Shown piece after piece: positions 52,550 through 63,986 of a DNA stretch of 64,000 nt. The stretch is taken from the NCBI RefSeq assembly GCF_014805685.1, contig NC_060899.1, positions 11,198,454-11,262,453 of the forward strand, in the 5' to 3' direction. The stretch is from Silurus meridionalis (lineage: Eukaryota > Chordata > Actinopteri > Siluriformes > Siluridae). Position numbers and translations under genes: made by a program. Position 1 is the stretch's first letter; every line of letters starts with the position of its first letter. Below the pieces are notes generated by a model. That model was not told the origin of the DNA. It saw only the letters and a list, made by a program, of their open reading frames with translations, and searched no databases.

Positions 52550-52925
52550 TAGTAACACAGGAGCTTTGAGGATGGATTTGGACTGTACTTAATGTCAACA
52601 GTCTGCTACACTGACACAGGACTACAGTTTGCATCTGATCACATTACTGCACACCTCAACATTGTTTATTTGTAATGAATGGACATTCAGTGCCACCTAG
52701 ATGAGGATGGGTTCCTTCTTGAGTCTAGTTCCTCTCAAGGTTTTTTCCTTATGCCATTTTTCCTTGCCACAGTCACCACCAGCTTGCTCATTAAGGACAA
52801 ACTTACACTTATAAAGAACAATCGTATTCATTCTTTATTGACACATTATCTGTGTAAAGCTGCGTTGAGACAATGTCCATTGTTTAAAGTGCTAAACAAA
52901 TGAAAATGAATTTCAAATGAATTGA
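52550..52925 (-). repeat. Dispersed repeat copy, minus orientation
   Basis: TTTGGACTGTACTTAATG, CAGTCTGCTACACTGACAC, GTGCCACCTAGATGAGGATG, TTCCTCTCAAGGTTTTTTCC, GGACAAACTTACACTTATAAAG, GTGTAAAGCTGCGTTGAGAC and AATGTCCATTGTTTAAAGTGC. Inverted relative to 55685-56045 and colinear with 10700-11078. Confidence 0.75.
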
Positions 52926-53480
52926 ACATATGAGCCGTGGTAGGTTTGATGGGTGGTGCAGTTGCCAGATGTTGGCTGTGGATATTACTCCCTAGGTGTG
53001 ACTCCAGGGATGGGTTCTGGTAATAATCATCGCTTTTGTGCCTTTTATGATGGTTTTTGACCCCTCCCCTCATATATGTTCACCAGAGGTTCATTAAGTT
53101 CCAGGTGACATTTATCAAAGTCTTAATCTATAGTATTCATTGTAAAACATAAATATTTGGTATGTTCCAATCGATAAAAAGGGTGTTAAATATTTTGGAC
53201 TCTTCTGATTAGATTAGATCCACATTGCTATTTGTATCATTTTTCAACTTTTAGCTTTAACAATAAACATTTCTCAGGTAACTATGCTTATTCATTGTTT
53301 CCAAATTGAAATATTAGAGTATTTAAAATGTAACCATTTAAACAGATATGCTAAAAAACAGGATTTTCACAATGTTTGGCATGCCAAAAGTATGTAGATT
53401 TATATGGCTTCCCCGTATTCACACTGCTCCGTTAGTTAGGTTTTTGATGTCTAGTGAGGAATGGGAAATATGAATATGAT
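52926..53480. other. No gene seen
   Basis: Non-coding. Confidence 0.5.
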
Positions 53481-53906
53481 TATGTTGCTCAAGGTTTGCT
53501 TTGAGAACTGGGAAGTGGACATTGTGAGTTAATAAAGCTGGTGCTGGTTCACACAGTGTGCCCTTGGAGATTGCTTACATCAAAGCACCAATCAAAAACC
53601 GGTGCAGATATAATTTGTCATCAGGGATTTCCTGCAGGAGAATTATAGAGAAGATACAGGGACCGATCGATAGTATGGATTTTCGCTGCAGTGGCTGATT
53701 GTCCAATTGCTGTGAAACATGTGGCGAGATAGAAGAGCCGTTCTGGAGCAGACTGCTGACTCAGCATAATGCCTGTCAGATACTTATAGGCTGGTCGCAA
53801 TAGAAAATTATCATGCGGCAATGGCCGAGTACTACTTAACCCGCTCTCACACCCCGTGTGCAGCATGTGATTCATTGGATCCTGTCCACAGAAGAGAGAA
53901 ACTGTG

Positions 53907-53951
<45 letters not shown>

Positions 53952-54055
53952 TGACTTACACTGCACACAATCCCTCCCTGGATGTCAGACTAAATTAGCA
54001 CGAAGCCGCAATGAACTGCTAAATCCTCTACTAAAACTGACCCTCCAGCTTTAGC
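53480..54055. promoter_or_regulatory. Candidate conserved non-coding block with (GA)n
   Basis: Unique sequence with CAGCAGACTGCTGACTCAGC-like AP-1 (TGACTCA on the reverse reading) at about 53748-53765. A (GA)19 tract at 53911-53948 divides it. ORFs on both strands run through the GA tract and have no domain. Confidence 0.25.
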
Positions 54056-55684
54056 TCACTCCTCATAAACCCTGTAAACTTTAAAGCCAAAACAAGTTCC
54101 ATTGCACAAAACACATGACATTTATAAATATATATGTGTTTGTATATACCAACAAAATCGTTTCACTTTTCATAGACATGTCAGTTTTTTTTCTTTTTGC
54201 AAGCAACTAGTGACATTTCATCTTATATTTATGCAGCATTGCTGTCACAAGAGGCAAAAGGATAACTTGAAATGTCAGCCATGAATACTTCATGTACATA
54301 ATCTGTATTTAAAATACCAGATATGCAATAAAGAATCAGGCAGGGAGTTTTTAGACCCATCTCTTACTTTCTCTAACCACTACATTTAATAAAGTAATAA
54401 GTCTCATAGCTCCCAGATTCCCTGATTTATGTATGTCTGTATTATTTTACTTCTTCTCCTTGTGTCCATCTTTCCTCTGGGTTATCCAGCTTTTTTTCAC
54501 CTCCCAAAATATACTTATGGTATGGTTTGGAAGTTAAATGCTCTTGGATCTAAATAAGTGTGTACATGGTGCGATTTGATGGACGTAACCAGTCTTTAGA
54601 GAATAGGCTCCAGATCCACTGCAACACAGACAGGATAAAGTGCTTACTGGAAATGAGTGAGTGGGCACTTCAATATACACACTTCTTTCACTTGACTTTT
54701 GAAGCATTTACCTTTATTCAATCTTAGCTAAGGTGAAATAAATGATCATAGGCCAAAGGCCAGAGTGGACCCCAACCCAGAAACATTACTAGTACTAGTA
54801 CTAATTAATATCCAATGTAGTCCATTTCAGAGGTGCTTTATTTATCTCTTTAAGACTATACTAATATTATTTCATGTTCATTCCCATGTTGATTTAATTG
54901 GAGATGTGGGAAGTCTAACCATAACATATGACTGTCTTCCTAAAATGAATTCAAGACCTCAACTAATGTGGTACATTAGTTATATTGTAATTATTTACAT
55001 TGCAACACATTGTCATTGTGTAGTACTGTATATTAAAATATTATGCAAAACAACAACCTATAATGTGCAGTGGTGAAAGGTTTCTGAGTAATTGTCCTTC
55101 GTAACTGTACTTACGTCATCTTTTGGCTACTTTCTAGTTTTATTAGAATATACTCTCTATTCAACTACATTTAATGATTCAATATATGCACTTTATTCTA
55201 TTTTAATTGACAATGACCTTTACCTTTACATTTTGCACAGCAGGTTTATCGGCCATGAACTATTTATTCTGCAAAAGAAGCAATATTTAATTGTCCATTG
55301 AATACTAATTGTTCTTCTACTTTGTGACATGATACTGTAACTTTATTTGTTAATTAAAGTTGCCTTTTTGAAAAGATTGCTTTACTACTTTGTCTTTGTT
55401 TGACCAACTTGTTTGAGCTTTGTTTTAATCTGGCACATTGAAGAAGCTGTTGTGTTGATCTTGGTTAATGGAGTTTTAAGGAGTACAATATGATTTCTGT
55501 TTTAGGAAATAAAACCTCACAAATCAACAGTTTGTGGCCTTTCACCAACGTGTGTTGAGGACTAGTGCATCTTTGAGCCTACAAATTGAAATTGATGATT
55601 TCAGGTACCTTTGTCTTTGTCATTAACTATTTTAATTACATTGGAGAATTATGAGAAATTTGACATGTAACTGTTGCCATTAAG
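54056..55684. other. AT-rich spacer, no gene seen
   Basis: No recognised element. Confidence 0.5.
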
Positions 55685-56045
55685 TAAGTTAAGTCAAGTG
55701 AAGTCAAGTTTATTTCTATAGCGCTTTTCACAACAGACATTGTCTCAATGCTGCTTTACAGAATTTTAAGAGTTATGGTGAATGGTGTGCATTTATCCCT
55801 GATGAGCAGCCTTGGTGACTGTGGCAAGGAAAAACTCCCTTAGATGTTATGAGGAAGAAACCTTAAGAGGAACCAGACTCAAAAGGGGAACCCATCCCAA
55901 TTTGGGTGACATCAAGAGTGTGATCATAAATCTTTAAACAATACAGAACACTGGAGAGTAAGAACTAACATGAGCACTGGAATGTAAGATTATGAGTAAT
56001 GGTTTTTCTACAGTCTTATACAGTAATTTGTGGTTAGTAGAAAAA
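55685..56045 (+). repeat. Dispersed repeat copy, best preserved
   Basis: GTCAAGTTTATTTCTATAGC, GCTTTTCACAACAGACATTG, TTTATCCCTGATGAGCAGCC, GTGGCAAGGAAAAACTCCC, AGAGGAACCAGACTCAAAAG and GGTGACATCAAGAGTGTGATC. Same order as 1962-2310. Confidence 0.78.
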
Positions 56046-56137
56046 TAAACTATTACAGTTTATTATTACAATTACAATTTACCTCTCAGTGAACATGCAT
56101 TCGCTGCTAGGACTTCTTGTTAATATCGTTATTAAGT

Positions 56138-56615
56138 AAAAAGTTTGTGAACACCTGCCTATAACACCCATATGTGAGTTTTCTCTAAGCTGCTTCTACA
56201 AACTTGAAATGCACACACGTGTAAAATGTGTTAAATAGAAGCTCAAACATGTTTCAGCATGGCAATGCCCCTGTGCACAAACAAGCAAGGTCCATGAAGA
56301 CATGGTCTTTTCAGGTTGCACACATTTTTGACCTAAATTTCACTGAACACCTTTGAGATGAACTGGAACACCGACTGTGGGCTTCTCTTCTGAAACACAA
56401 CCTCACAAATTCCCTGGGGACTGAATGAGCACAAATCTGTACACATGCCAAAATTCACTGGAAAGCCTCTCCAAATGAATAGAGGTTAATATAACTAAAG
56501 GATATTAAGAAAACTAAATCTGCAATGAGATAAAAATGCATATACCATATGTCATATGGTCAGTCTTTTTTCAGTCTGGTGATGTCCAAAACTTTTGGCC
56601 ATATACTGTATAACT
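56138..56615 (+). mobile_element. Short Tc1 derivative
   Basis: GTTTGTGAACACCTGCC, CATGTTTCAGCATGGCAATG, AGGTCCATGAAGACATGG, TTTCACTGAACACCTTTGAG (NPIEHL-DEL remnant) and the end TCCAAAACTTTTGGCCATAT. Confidence 0.85.
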
Positions 56616-56962
56616 ACTTTACAACTACTTTTATGACTGAACACCTGCCAAAACCTTACCACAACCAGTGATGTTCTAAAAAACATGTAAACTATCCCAT
56701 CTGTAAGATATGTAAGATAGCACATTTGAATATACAGTAACTGGTAAAACCTCTAATATGAATTGAGTTGTTCAAGTTGTCAAGAGATTGGTATGAGGAA
56801 TTACTTCTTGATTTTAAAATACCAAACTTGAAAAGATCGGCATATCCACTGGACATTACAAGCGAGTCAAGCAAAGCATAAAATCCGCAGTTCTGTCAAG
56901 TACAAAGAAAACACCAGTTTAGGAAGCAGTTTGTAGTATGACTGGAACAAAATTCAAGACAT

Positions 56963-57065
56963 TTTCAATTCAATTTATTTTTATTTGTATAGCACTTTTA
57001 ACAATTAACATTGTTTTAAAGAAGCTTTACACAGATAATGTGGTGATGAATTAATATTTTTATTC
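56963..57065 (+). repeat. Dispersed repeat fragment
   Basis: TTCAATTCAATTTATTTTTA, TTTGTATAGCACTTTTAAC, TTAAAGAAGCTTTACACAG: the terminal 100 bases of the same family, including the TTCAATTCAA tail. Confidence 0.65.
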
Positions 57066-57131
57066 CATATTGATTATATTGAACATTTTCATTTTTAATT
57101 AACATTTAAAATTAGTATTCTTTTTTATATG

Positions 57132-57600
57132 TACATTGTTTGGCCAAAAGTATTCAGACACCCAACTTTTCCATTCATATGTGGGTCTTCTAAACTGTAA
57201 CCACAGGAGCACATCTGTATAGGGTGCCTTTGGGTGCACTAGCATTACACTTTTTCCTTCACTTGTCTATGCAGATATACTTTACATGGGTTTGAGTGGA
57301 AGATCTTGAGTCATCTGCAATAAAGCTCTGACCTCAACCCTACTAAACACTTTAGGGATAAATTGGAATGCTGACTGCACTCCAGACCTATATGAGTCAC
57401 AGACTTTACTGACACACTCCTGGCTAAATGAGTAGAAATCTCCACAGGTCCACTCCAGAATCTAGTGGATCATCTTTACAGAAAAGTCGAGTTAATTTTA
57501 GCATTAAATACAGAGTAAATGTGGAATGGGATGTTCAAAACAAACAATACGAATCTTATGTTCAGGTGTCCATAAACTTGTATGTACAGTGGTTCATTGT
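57132..57600 (+). mobile_element. Short Tc1 derivative
   Basis: GTTTGGCCAAAAGTATTCAG, GAGCTCTGACCTCAACCC-like AAGCTCTGACCTCAACCCT, AATGTGGAATGGGATGTTCA and GTTCAGGTGTCCATAAACTTG. A middle block corresponding to the copy at 56260-56290 is deleted. Confidence 0.85.
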
Positions 57601-57829
57601 GAAGACAACTGACCTATGTTTTCACTTGTCTTTTATCTTTACTCTTTTTACTCTTTACATGCATTATATGCATTTATTTATATGCAGTCTGAGTGTGATA
57701 CAAAGAAATGACACCCCAATCATGAAATCACTCAGATGGCTATATGATGGAGTGGGGTAGAACTGGGAAAATCTGAGTAGAAAAAGAAGTTACTTATAGT
57801 AATTAAATATGTCACATTTGTGTGCCCTT

Positions 57830-58460
57830 TAGCCCTCCAAAAAAAACCCTTAGACCCTTAACCTATAACCTTATCCTTATATAACTAACTGAATTGTATT
57901 TGTTGTAGTCAGCTTGATGGTCTGCGACACTCAGAGAAACAGAATTTTTTCATGGAATGATAATGATAATGATAATAACTATGACAGAATCAATACCCAC
58001 TATAGACTAATGTGCAGTAATCCACTCTAAACTGATGAGAATGTCCACGAGCACCTATTACAAGAAATTACTTTTTTTTTTTACGCATTGGACATTAGAT
58101 GTGTTGGTAGCGTCTCCTCCCTAGATATATTAGCTCATTAAATCTAACAAGAACGTCATCTTTGATGTTATTTGCTCGTTTAAGAATAGTGACCGCGTAT
58201 GTATTTATCTCATCTTAGGCCTCTGGCTTAGTTCTTATAGAAAGATGTCTCTGCCATGCAAGCGGTGTCGTAAAGATGATGTTTTTTTCAGCCAGTGATC
58301 GGCTTGCCGTGTTGTAAAAGAGGACTTGGACAATAACCTTGCTCATACAGAGGAGTGGACCTGATGATGCTTGAAGCTTAAGTGGCACTACAAGTAGCGC
58401 CAGATAGAGGCATTAGCTTCACCGCTATTGATGGTACACAGTAGATGTTTTCTGGCATAC
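57830..58460. promoter_or_regulatory. Candidate conserved non-coding block
   Basis: 58095-58440 is unique with CpGs: TTAGCTCATTAAATCTAAC, GTCATCTTTGATGTTATTTG (TCF/LEF-like CTTTGAT), AGTGACCGCGTATG and AAGCGGTGTCGTAAAGATG. No coding potential. Confidence 0.3.
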
Positions 58461-58462
58461 AC

Positions 58463-58930
58463 TGTATAGACAAAAATATTAGAACACCTTACCTTTCCAG
58501 CCATCTGTGGTTCTTTTGTTACCACAAAGTTGGAAGCACACAATTGTATAGGATGTTTTTGGATGTGCTAGAATGACATTTCCCTTTTCTTGAATTATAA
58601 GAGATAAACCTGTTCCTGTACATGAACATTTGGTTTACATGGGTTGAAGTGGAGGATCTTGAATTGCCTGCTATGGAGCTCTGACGTCAACCCTATTGAA
58701 CCACGTTTGGGATGAACTGGAATGCTGAATGCACCCCCGGCCTCCTCACATTAATACTGGATGCCTTTGTGACTAAAAGAACATAAATCACCTTAAGCAC
58801 ATTCCAAAATTTAATGGAACAATAAAGGTTATTATAAAAGGAAATTGGGTCCAAATGTGATATTCAAAAAGCTTATATGAATCTTATGGTCAGGTGTCAA
58901 TGAACTATTTTTTCCCCATATATATATTTA
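58463..58930 (+). mobile_element. Short Tc1 derivative
   Basis: CACTGTATAGACAAAAATATTAG, AAGTTGGAAGCACACAATTG, AAACCTGTTCCTGTACATG, GAGCTCTGACGTCAACCC, GAACTGGAATGCTGAATGC and ATGGTCAGGTGTCAATGAAC. Confidence 0.88.
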
Positions 58931-59299
58931 TCTACCTCAACCTAATATTAATATGCAATATATTTCAAATATGCTTTGTTTTCAGTATCTTTGGCATTGT
59001 GATTAAAGGATAGCCATTAAGCAAAGTGTTTGTGATCAGACAACTGTGGTCACATCATCTGCCTTTGTAGAGTTTTTTTCTTTCACTGTGTGGCTTTTCA
59101 AAGACGTGCCTTTCTTGCAAGCTGGGGGTTTGATCCACTGTGTGAGGTTTTGCAAAACAAAAGTAGCATACACAGTGAAAGATATTCTTTTTTGTATAGA
59201 GTCTTGGCACAGAAGCTGACGCTGTGTTACAGTGTTTTTTTTATTTTGCTATAATGGCATGGTATAGAGTATTACTTACTCACAAAAAATTTAATATAC
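58931..59299. other. No gene seen
   Basis: Non-coding. Confidence 0.5.
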
Positions 59300-59349
59300 T
59301 TTAATTAAATGCAAAAAACATGCATTTAGACTTTTTGCATTTAATTAAA
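59300..59349. repeat. 18-bp perfect inverted repeat, 14-nt loop
   Basis: TTTAATTAAATGCAAAAA (59300-59317) and TTTTTGCATTTAATTAAA (59332-59349). AT-rich; possibly a chance or a tiny foldback element. Confidence 0.85.
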
Positions 59350-59851
59350 ATTACTTTTTTCAATTAATGTGTCCTTGGATAGTTAATTAATCATCTAATG
59401 AACAGATTCTAACGAAAACAGACATGACATTTTCTTGTGTTCTCTTGCCCAGTTCATGGAAAGAAGACTAGCTTGGTGTAACCCAAAACTTCATTTTAAA
59501 CTTTAGCTATTTTTATGTGAAAAACAGGAACATGGATTAGAAAATTGCATTTTAAATGAACACTAACTGTTTATTTGAAACTTTTTTAAAAGTTCAATGT
59601 GGTTGAGACCACAAAGAGGTGCATCCAAACTAATATCCCATGCTATGCAAATAAATTTCATGTGATGGATGTAACCCTAGTTCCCTGCGTTGTCCGTACT
59701 CTGAATAATAAGTGTAATCAGCCAAAATTGAAAGAAGGCTGTCACCGGCGGGGTGACGTCACGACTAGTAAGTATAAAATGGGGAACGCTTTGGGAACAA
59801 CAGTCCAATACCACACACTGACCAGACCCTGACTAGTGTTAAATAGCACAA

Positions 59852-60880
59852 CTAGGTTGAAGGACAGAAGTGCACAGGAGTGGCACAGAGGTCAAGGTTG
59901 TAAAACCTGACAAAGGAGAGCGGGGTGGACCAGCTCGCAGTGTCGCAGAGGTCTTGGAGGGACACTCCAGGGGACCAAGCTTTAGAGGCTGCCATACTCT
60001 GGGTCGAGTGCGCTCTGACCCCGAATGGAGTGGAGAGACCAGAGGACCCATAAGAGGACGCAATAGTGTCAATAATCCATCTGCTGAGGGTCTGCTTATT
60101 AGCAGGAAGGCCTCTCCTCGGAGGGCCGTAGCAGATGAACAATTGTTCCAACTTGCTCCAGGGACTTGTCCAGTGGACATAACAGTCTAGTGTTTGGACC
60201 GGGCACAGTTGATTCAATCTGTCCTGGTCTGGGGTCTGGAATGGAGGAGGATTGAATGCCTGGAGCCTGACAGGTCCTGGGACGACTTAGGGCACCTTGG
60301 GGATGTAACCAGCTCTATGGTGCAGGAAGGCACTGGCCATGCCTGGTGTGAGGAAGGAGGCCTGTAAATCACCAACTCTCCTCAGAGAGCAGCTAGCCAG
60401 CAAGAACGCGGTCTTAACAAGTGCCTCCATGAAATCTCGGCTAACAGCCCAAAAGGGGGGCTCAGACAGAGCCTCCAGCAACATGGCCAGGTCCCATACA
60501 GGCACTGTTTCTCACACTGAATGTGAATGCCCCAACACAGGGGCGTGATACGCCGAAACGGCGGACGCCTAGACTTTAATGGTGGACAGAGCCAAATCTT
60601 TTGTTCCTGCAGGAACTCCAGCACTGAACCAACAGTGGACTGGGTCCAATCGGTGCCGGGCGCACCATGCAGTGAACAGGCATCGTCTCGCAGCATACAA
60701 CCTCCTTGATGAGGGAGCTCTGGATTGGAGAATGGTCTCTACTACCTCAGTGGAGAGACCAGAACGATGGAGCTGTGCCCCTTTTGGGGCCACAGCCACA
60801 GCTTCCACAGCTCCAGTCGGGGGTGAACTATTGTGCCCCCTGACTGAGAGAGGAGATCCCTCCTCAGAGGAATCTCCCAT
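59852..60880 (-). pseudogene. DIRS tyrosine recombinase remnant
   Basis: N-terminal core-binding part at 60880-60569 (LSTEVVETILQSRAPSSRRL, FTAWCARHRLDPVHC), shifting to GSVLEFLQEQ at 60640, then the catalytic domain: SLRRVGDLQA (first Arg) at about 60390 and, in another frame, KQTLSRWIIDTI, RAHSTQSMAASKA (His present, but HxxR has become HxxQ) and STPLSFVRFYNLD (catalytic Tyr). Family role: strand exchange to integrate the circular cDNA. Three frames and the lost Arg make it inactive. Some large plus-strand ORFs here are antisense shadows. Confidence 0.8.
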
Positions 60881-61210
60881 GCAGGCTGCTCAAAGCGGGC
60901 CACCAAGTCCGCGAACCACAGACGGCCCGACCACCATTGGGCTATCAGGAGGACACGGTCGCCATCCCGTCAAACTCTCTCTAGAACTCCTGGAAGCGGG
61001 GCGATGGGGGAAAGGCGTACAGGCGCAACCTCGGCCATGGCTGTGCAATGGCATCCAGTCTCACAGGGGACAGGGAAATATGTCTTTAAAGATGCAAATG
61101 ATCTACTTAGTCTCTGCCAAACTTCTCCCAGATCTGCTCCACCACGTAAGGGTGGAGGCGCCACGCCCCGGTTCTGGACCCTTGTCTTGACAGGGTGTCT
61201 GCTGCTTCGT

Positions 61211-61531
61211 TCAAACGGCCTCAGGGAGAGCTTTCCTCCTCTCCCTGCGCTCACAGGAATATCCTGCGCTCCTGCGCTCACAGGAGGATCTGGCATGCCA
61301 GCATTCCCCCTGGTGGTTGATATATGAGACCACTGAGGTGTTGTCAGAGTGATTCAACATATGATGGCTTCTAAGGTCTGGGAGGAAACGCTTCAGAAGC
61401 CCCGCCAGCATCTCTGGGGGATGGGGACTCTCCCATAGACATTGCGTGGAGTGGCCACTCATAACCGCTCCCCACCCCATAAGGGATGCATCCGTCGTCA
61501 GCACTATGCCACTACCTGGGACTCCCAACAT
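61211..61531 (-). pseudogene. DIRS RNase H domain remnant
   Basis: Contains IVLTTDASLMGWGAVMSGH (first catalytic Asp), PPEMLAG (Glu) and HSDNTSVVSYINHQG (Asp), the RNase H core spacing of DIRS and gypsy-type elements. It is in a different frame from the RT, and the end has a small duplication (CERRSAGYSCERRERR). Confidence 0.78.
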
Positions 61532-61585
61532 GGGGCCTTAAAGTAGGAACCCAGGATCTCTCCAAACATCTAAGGCACATAGGCA

Positions 61586-62230
61586 TCACTGCGTGACCTT
61601 GATCGTGCAGAGGGGATTGCCCTTTCGTGAGAACCCATGGGCTCTGAGCCACCATTGAAGGGGTCTGTACAAGAGGCCAAGTGGAATGACATTGGACGCT
61701 GCTGTCATGAGCCAGAGCAGTCTCTGAAATTGCCTAACAGTGATTGACTGCCCCTCTCTGACCTTCCTCTGACCGCCATAAGGATGGACACAATGTGGGC
61801 AGAAGAAAGCTGTGTGTGCATAGTCGTCGAGTCCCATGTGACGCAGAGATAGGTGGAAGCACACTGATCGAGCTAATATCAACCAATTGTTGATATAGTT
61901 GAGGATACGGATGACCTGAAGTCTCAGGGCCCAGAGCCCCATCAACACATTTCATGAAGGTGTGTTAAGGCAAGCCAAAACGGAAGGACCTGATATTGGT
62001 AGGCTTTGACCCCAAAAGCTAATCTCAGGAAATTTCTGTGAGAAGGGAGGATGGGTACATGAAAGTACGCATCCTAAGATGACCAAGACAAACCAGTCCT
62101 CATATCTGATCTGACACACAACCTGCTTCAGTTCAAAATGCTGACTCTTAAGCAGGTTGTGTGTCAGATCTGATCTGACACACAACCTGCTTAAGAGTCA
62201 GCATTTTGAACTGAAGCCTCATCAAAGAGA
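61586..62230 (-). pseudogene. DIRS reverse transcriptase, dead
   Basis: Minus-strand motifs: LKQVVCQIRYEDWFV at about 62150-62090, then ALRLQVIRILNYINNWLILA at 61930-61870, then VRQFQRLLWLMTAASNVIPLGLL. The catalytic YxDD is YINN (61897-61886), so both catalytic Asp are lost. The N-terminal part is doubled as a palindrome (62125-62217). RT copies RNA to DNA in the family; this copy cannot. Confidence 0.8.
62125..62217. repeat. Perfect 46-bp palindrome with 1-nt centre
   Basis: Arms 62125-62170 and 62172-62217 are exact reverse complements (GCTTCAGTTCAAAATGC ... GTGTCAGATC). They consist of DIRS RT coding sequence. Confidence 0.96.
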
Positions 62231-62439
62231 GGTTTAGCTGACGTAGATCTAGGTTAGGATGCAACCCACTGTCCTTTTTGGGAACTATGAACTGTAGAAC
62301 CCGGACCATCTGTCTGACAGAGAGACCATCTCGATGGCCTCCTTCCTCAGGAGAGTGTCTACTTCTCGTTTCATAACTAGAGCCTGCTTGCTTCCCACCA
62401 GAGTGGGACAGAGCCCATTTAACTGGGGTGGACTAGACC

Positions 62440-63089
62440 CTAACTGAATTGCATAGCTTCACTGTACAGGACCAGGGCCAGGACCCACTGGGACACGTCT
62501 GGCAGAGCTATCCAGTCTGCCAGGTGCTCCCTTAAGGGTATCAGTCTTTTGAGACTGACCTCCGGTGTGTCTAGAGCTAGGGCAGTGCCCTGATGTGGCT
62601 CTAGAGACAAGACCTCCTGGTCCACAATGATGCCAGGCGGAAGCCAAGGAGGAAGCTCACTGGAGCTGGCCGTGCCCTAAAGAAAATTTTGTGCCATTGT
62701 TAACAAGCTGGTCGCAAAAAGCGCTCGTCGAGCTTACTGGACTGAGAGACTTTATGCTCACCAGCCGGCCAAGCTATATCCAGCTTCTGGACGGCACGTG
62801 TCACAACCTCCAGGAGTTCCTTGCTATCAGGTTTGCAAGAGCCTAACCCCCCACCACCCCACCCCTTCCTCAGAGGAAGAGAGCCGGAGCTGCCTGCTCT
62901 CGTGGCAGGGGGAGGAAGCCGCTGAAAGGCGTGCTTCTGAAGACTGCGAGCAAGAGCTGGGCCAGGCAGAGGAGGTAGGAGAAAGGGACAAGCCCGTCTC
63001 CACACCTTCTGCGAAGTCCATAAGCGAACCGCAGGAACGCCGCTCTCCTCAAAGAGTAACCGCCGGGAGCGGATCAGCCGCATGGGCAT
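62440..63089 (-). pseudogene. DIRS gag-like region
   Basis: The position 5' of the RT on the minus strand and Pro/Leu/Ser-rich content fit a DIRS gag-like ORF. No diagnostic motif can be named, and the two frames are shifted. Assigned by position. Confidence 0.4.
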
Positions 63090-63455
63090 GCAAGCACAGT
63101 GCTGGTATACTGTGCTCCGCTCCCAAACAAGTCACACAAAGGCTGTGTGTATCCCTCCCCATTATAAAACGGCCAAAAAGTGTGCTTGGTTTTCTTCGAT
63201 GCCTTAAATTATTTTGACAGACAGACAAACAACATAAAATTTACACAGAGCACTTAATGAACAAACAGAAGCTTAAGCCGGCTTCTCTCTATGTGCGTTT
63301 TTTACTTTCTGGTCGTGACGTCACCCCGCTGGTGACAGCCTGCCTTCAAATTTAGCTGATTACAATCATTATTCAGAGCATGGACAACGCAGTCACGTTT
63401 CCAAAGCGATCCGATGCAGCTCGAGTTCCTGAAAGGGAACGGATATTACATTCTT

Positions 63456-63935
63456 CTTGGTGTCATATGTAAAACTTAAGCAATGAACATACAATTTGTT
63501 TACTTATCTTTAGTAACTGCTTGGTCAAGGTTGCACTGGTAAAAGCAGCCTACTACTTTGTTTATACTCTATATTGCAAAATTGGACCAACTAAATATGT
63601 TTTTTCTCAGCCAGGTACAAACAAAAATCCCAAGTGTGCAAGCAGGGATAAGAAAAAATGACCTGCGTATTGCTGATGTAGCTGAGGGTTGATGAACTGT
63701 CGGAGCCATTATTCACAAAACATACTGACAATGCTGGCATTTCTACTTCAGGTATTTCAGGGGAATAGTAGTAGGGTTCATATTTAATTAAAAAAGCAAG
63801 CAAACACAAAAACATCATTTAAAAGCCAAATACAGGTTTGCAGCACTAAACAAGCACAGATACTCATATTGCTTTTGTGCTTTGTAGAACATTCATTGAA
63901 TTCATTTGCACAGCCGACTGGAATGCATGCACATC
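63456..63935. other. No gene seen
   Basis: AT-rich non-coding. The minus ORF at 63591-63818 has no recognisable domain. Confidence 0.5.

Positions 63936-63937
<2 letters not shown>

Positions 63938-63984
<47 letters not shown>
63938..63984. repeat. (GT)n microsatellite
   Basis: About 23 GT units. Confidence 0.96.

Positions 63985-63986
<2 letters not shown>

Larger units (their letters stand above)
59670..63455 (-). mobile_element. DIRS-like tyrosine-recombinase retrotransposon, decayed
   Basis: 3.8-kb element bounded by inverted terminal repeats 59685-59765 and 63312-63392 (81 bases, a minority mismatched; shared CTGCGTTGTCC, TGTAATCAGC and GGGGTGACGTCACGAC). Minus-strand order: gag-like, reverse transcriptase, RNase H, tyrosine recombinase, as in vertebrate DIRS elements, which integrate through a circular intermediate and leave no target duplication. 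A short match of CGCTTTGGGAAC (about 59791) to the outer right end (CGCTTTGGAAAC on the reverse strand) may be the internal complementary region. All reading frames are broken. Confidence 0.85.

Noticed and set aside
60579..61190. 203-residue plus ORF
   Set aside because: Antisense to the DIRS recombinase and RNase H region, whose minus-strand motifs are clear.
59670..63455. Endogenous retrovirus
   Set aside because: The ends are inverted rather than direct long repeats, and the 3' enzyme reads as a tyrosine recombinase, not an integrase; DIRS-like fits better.
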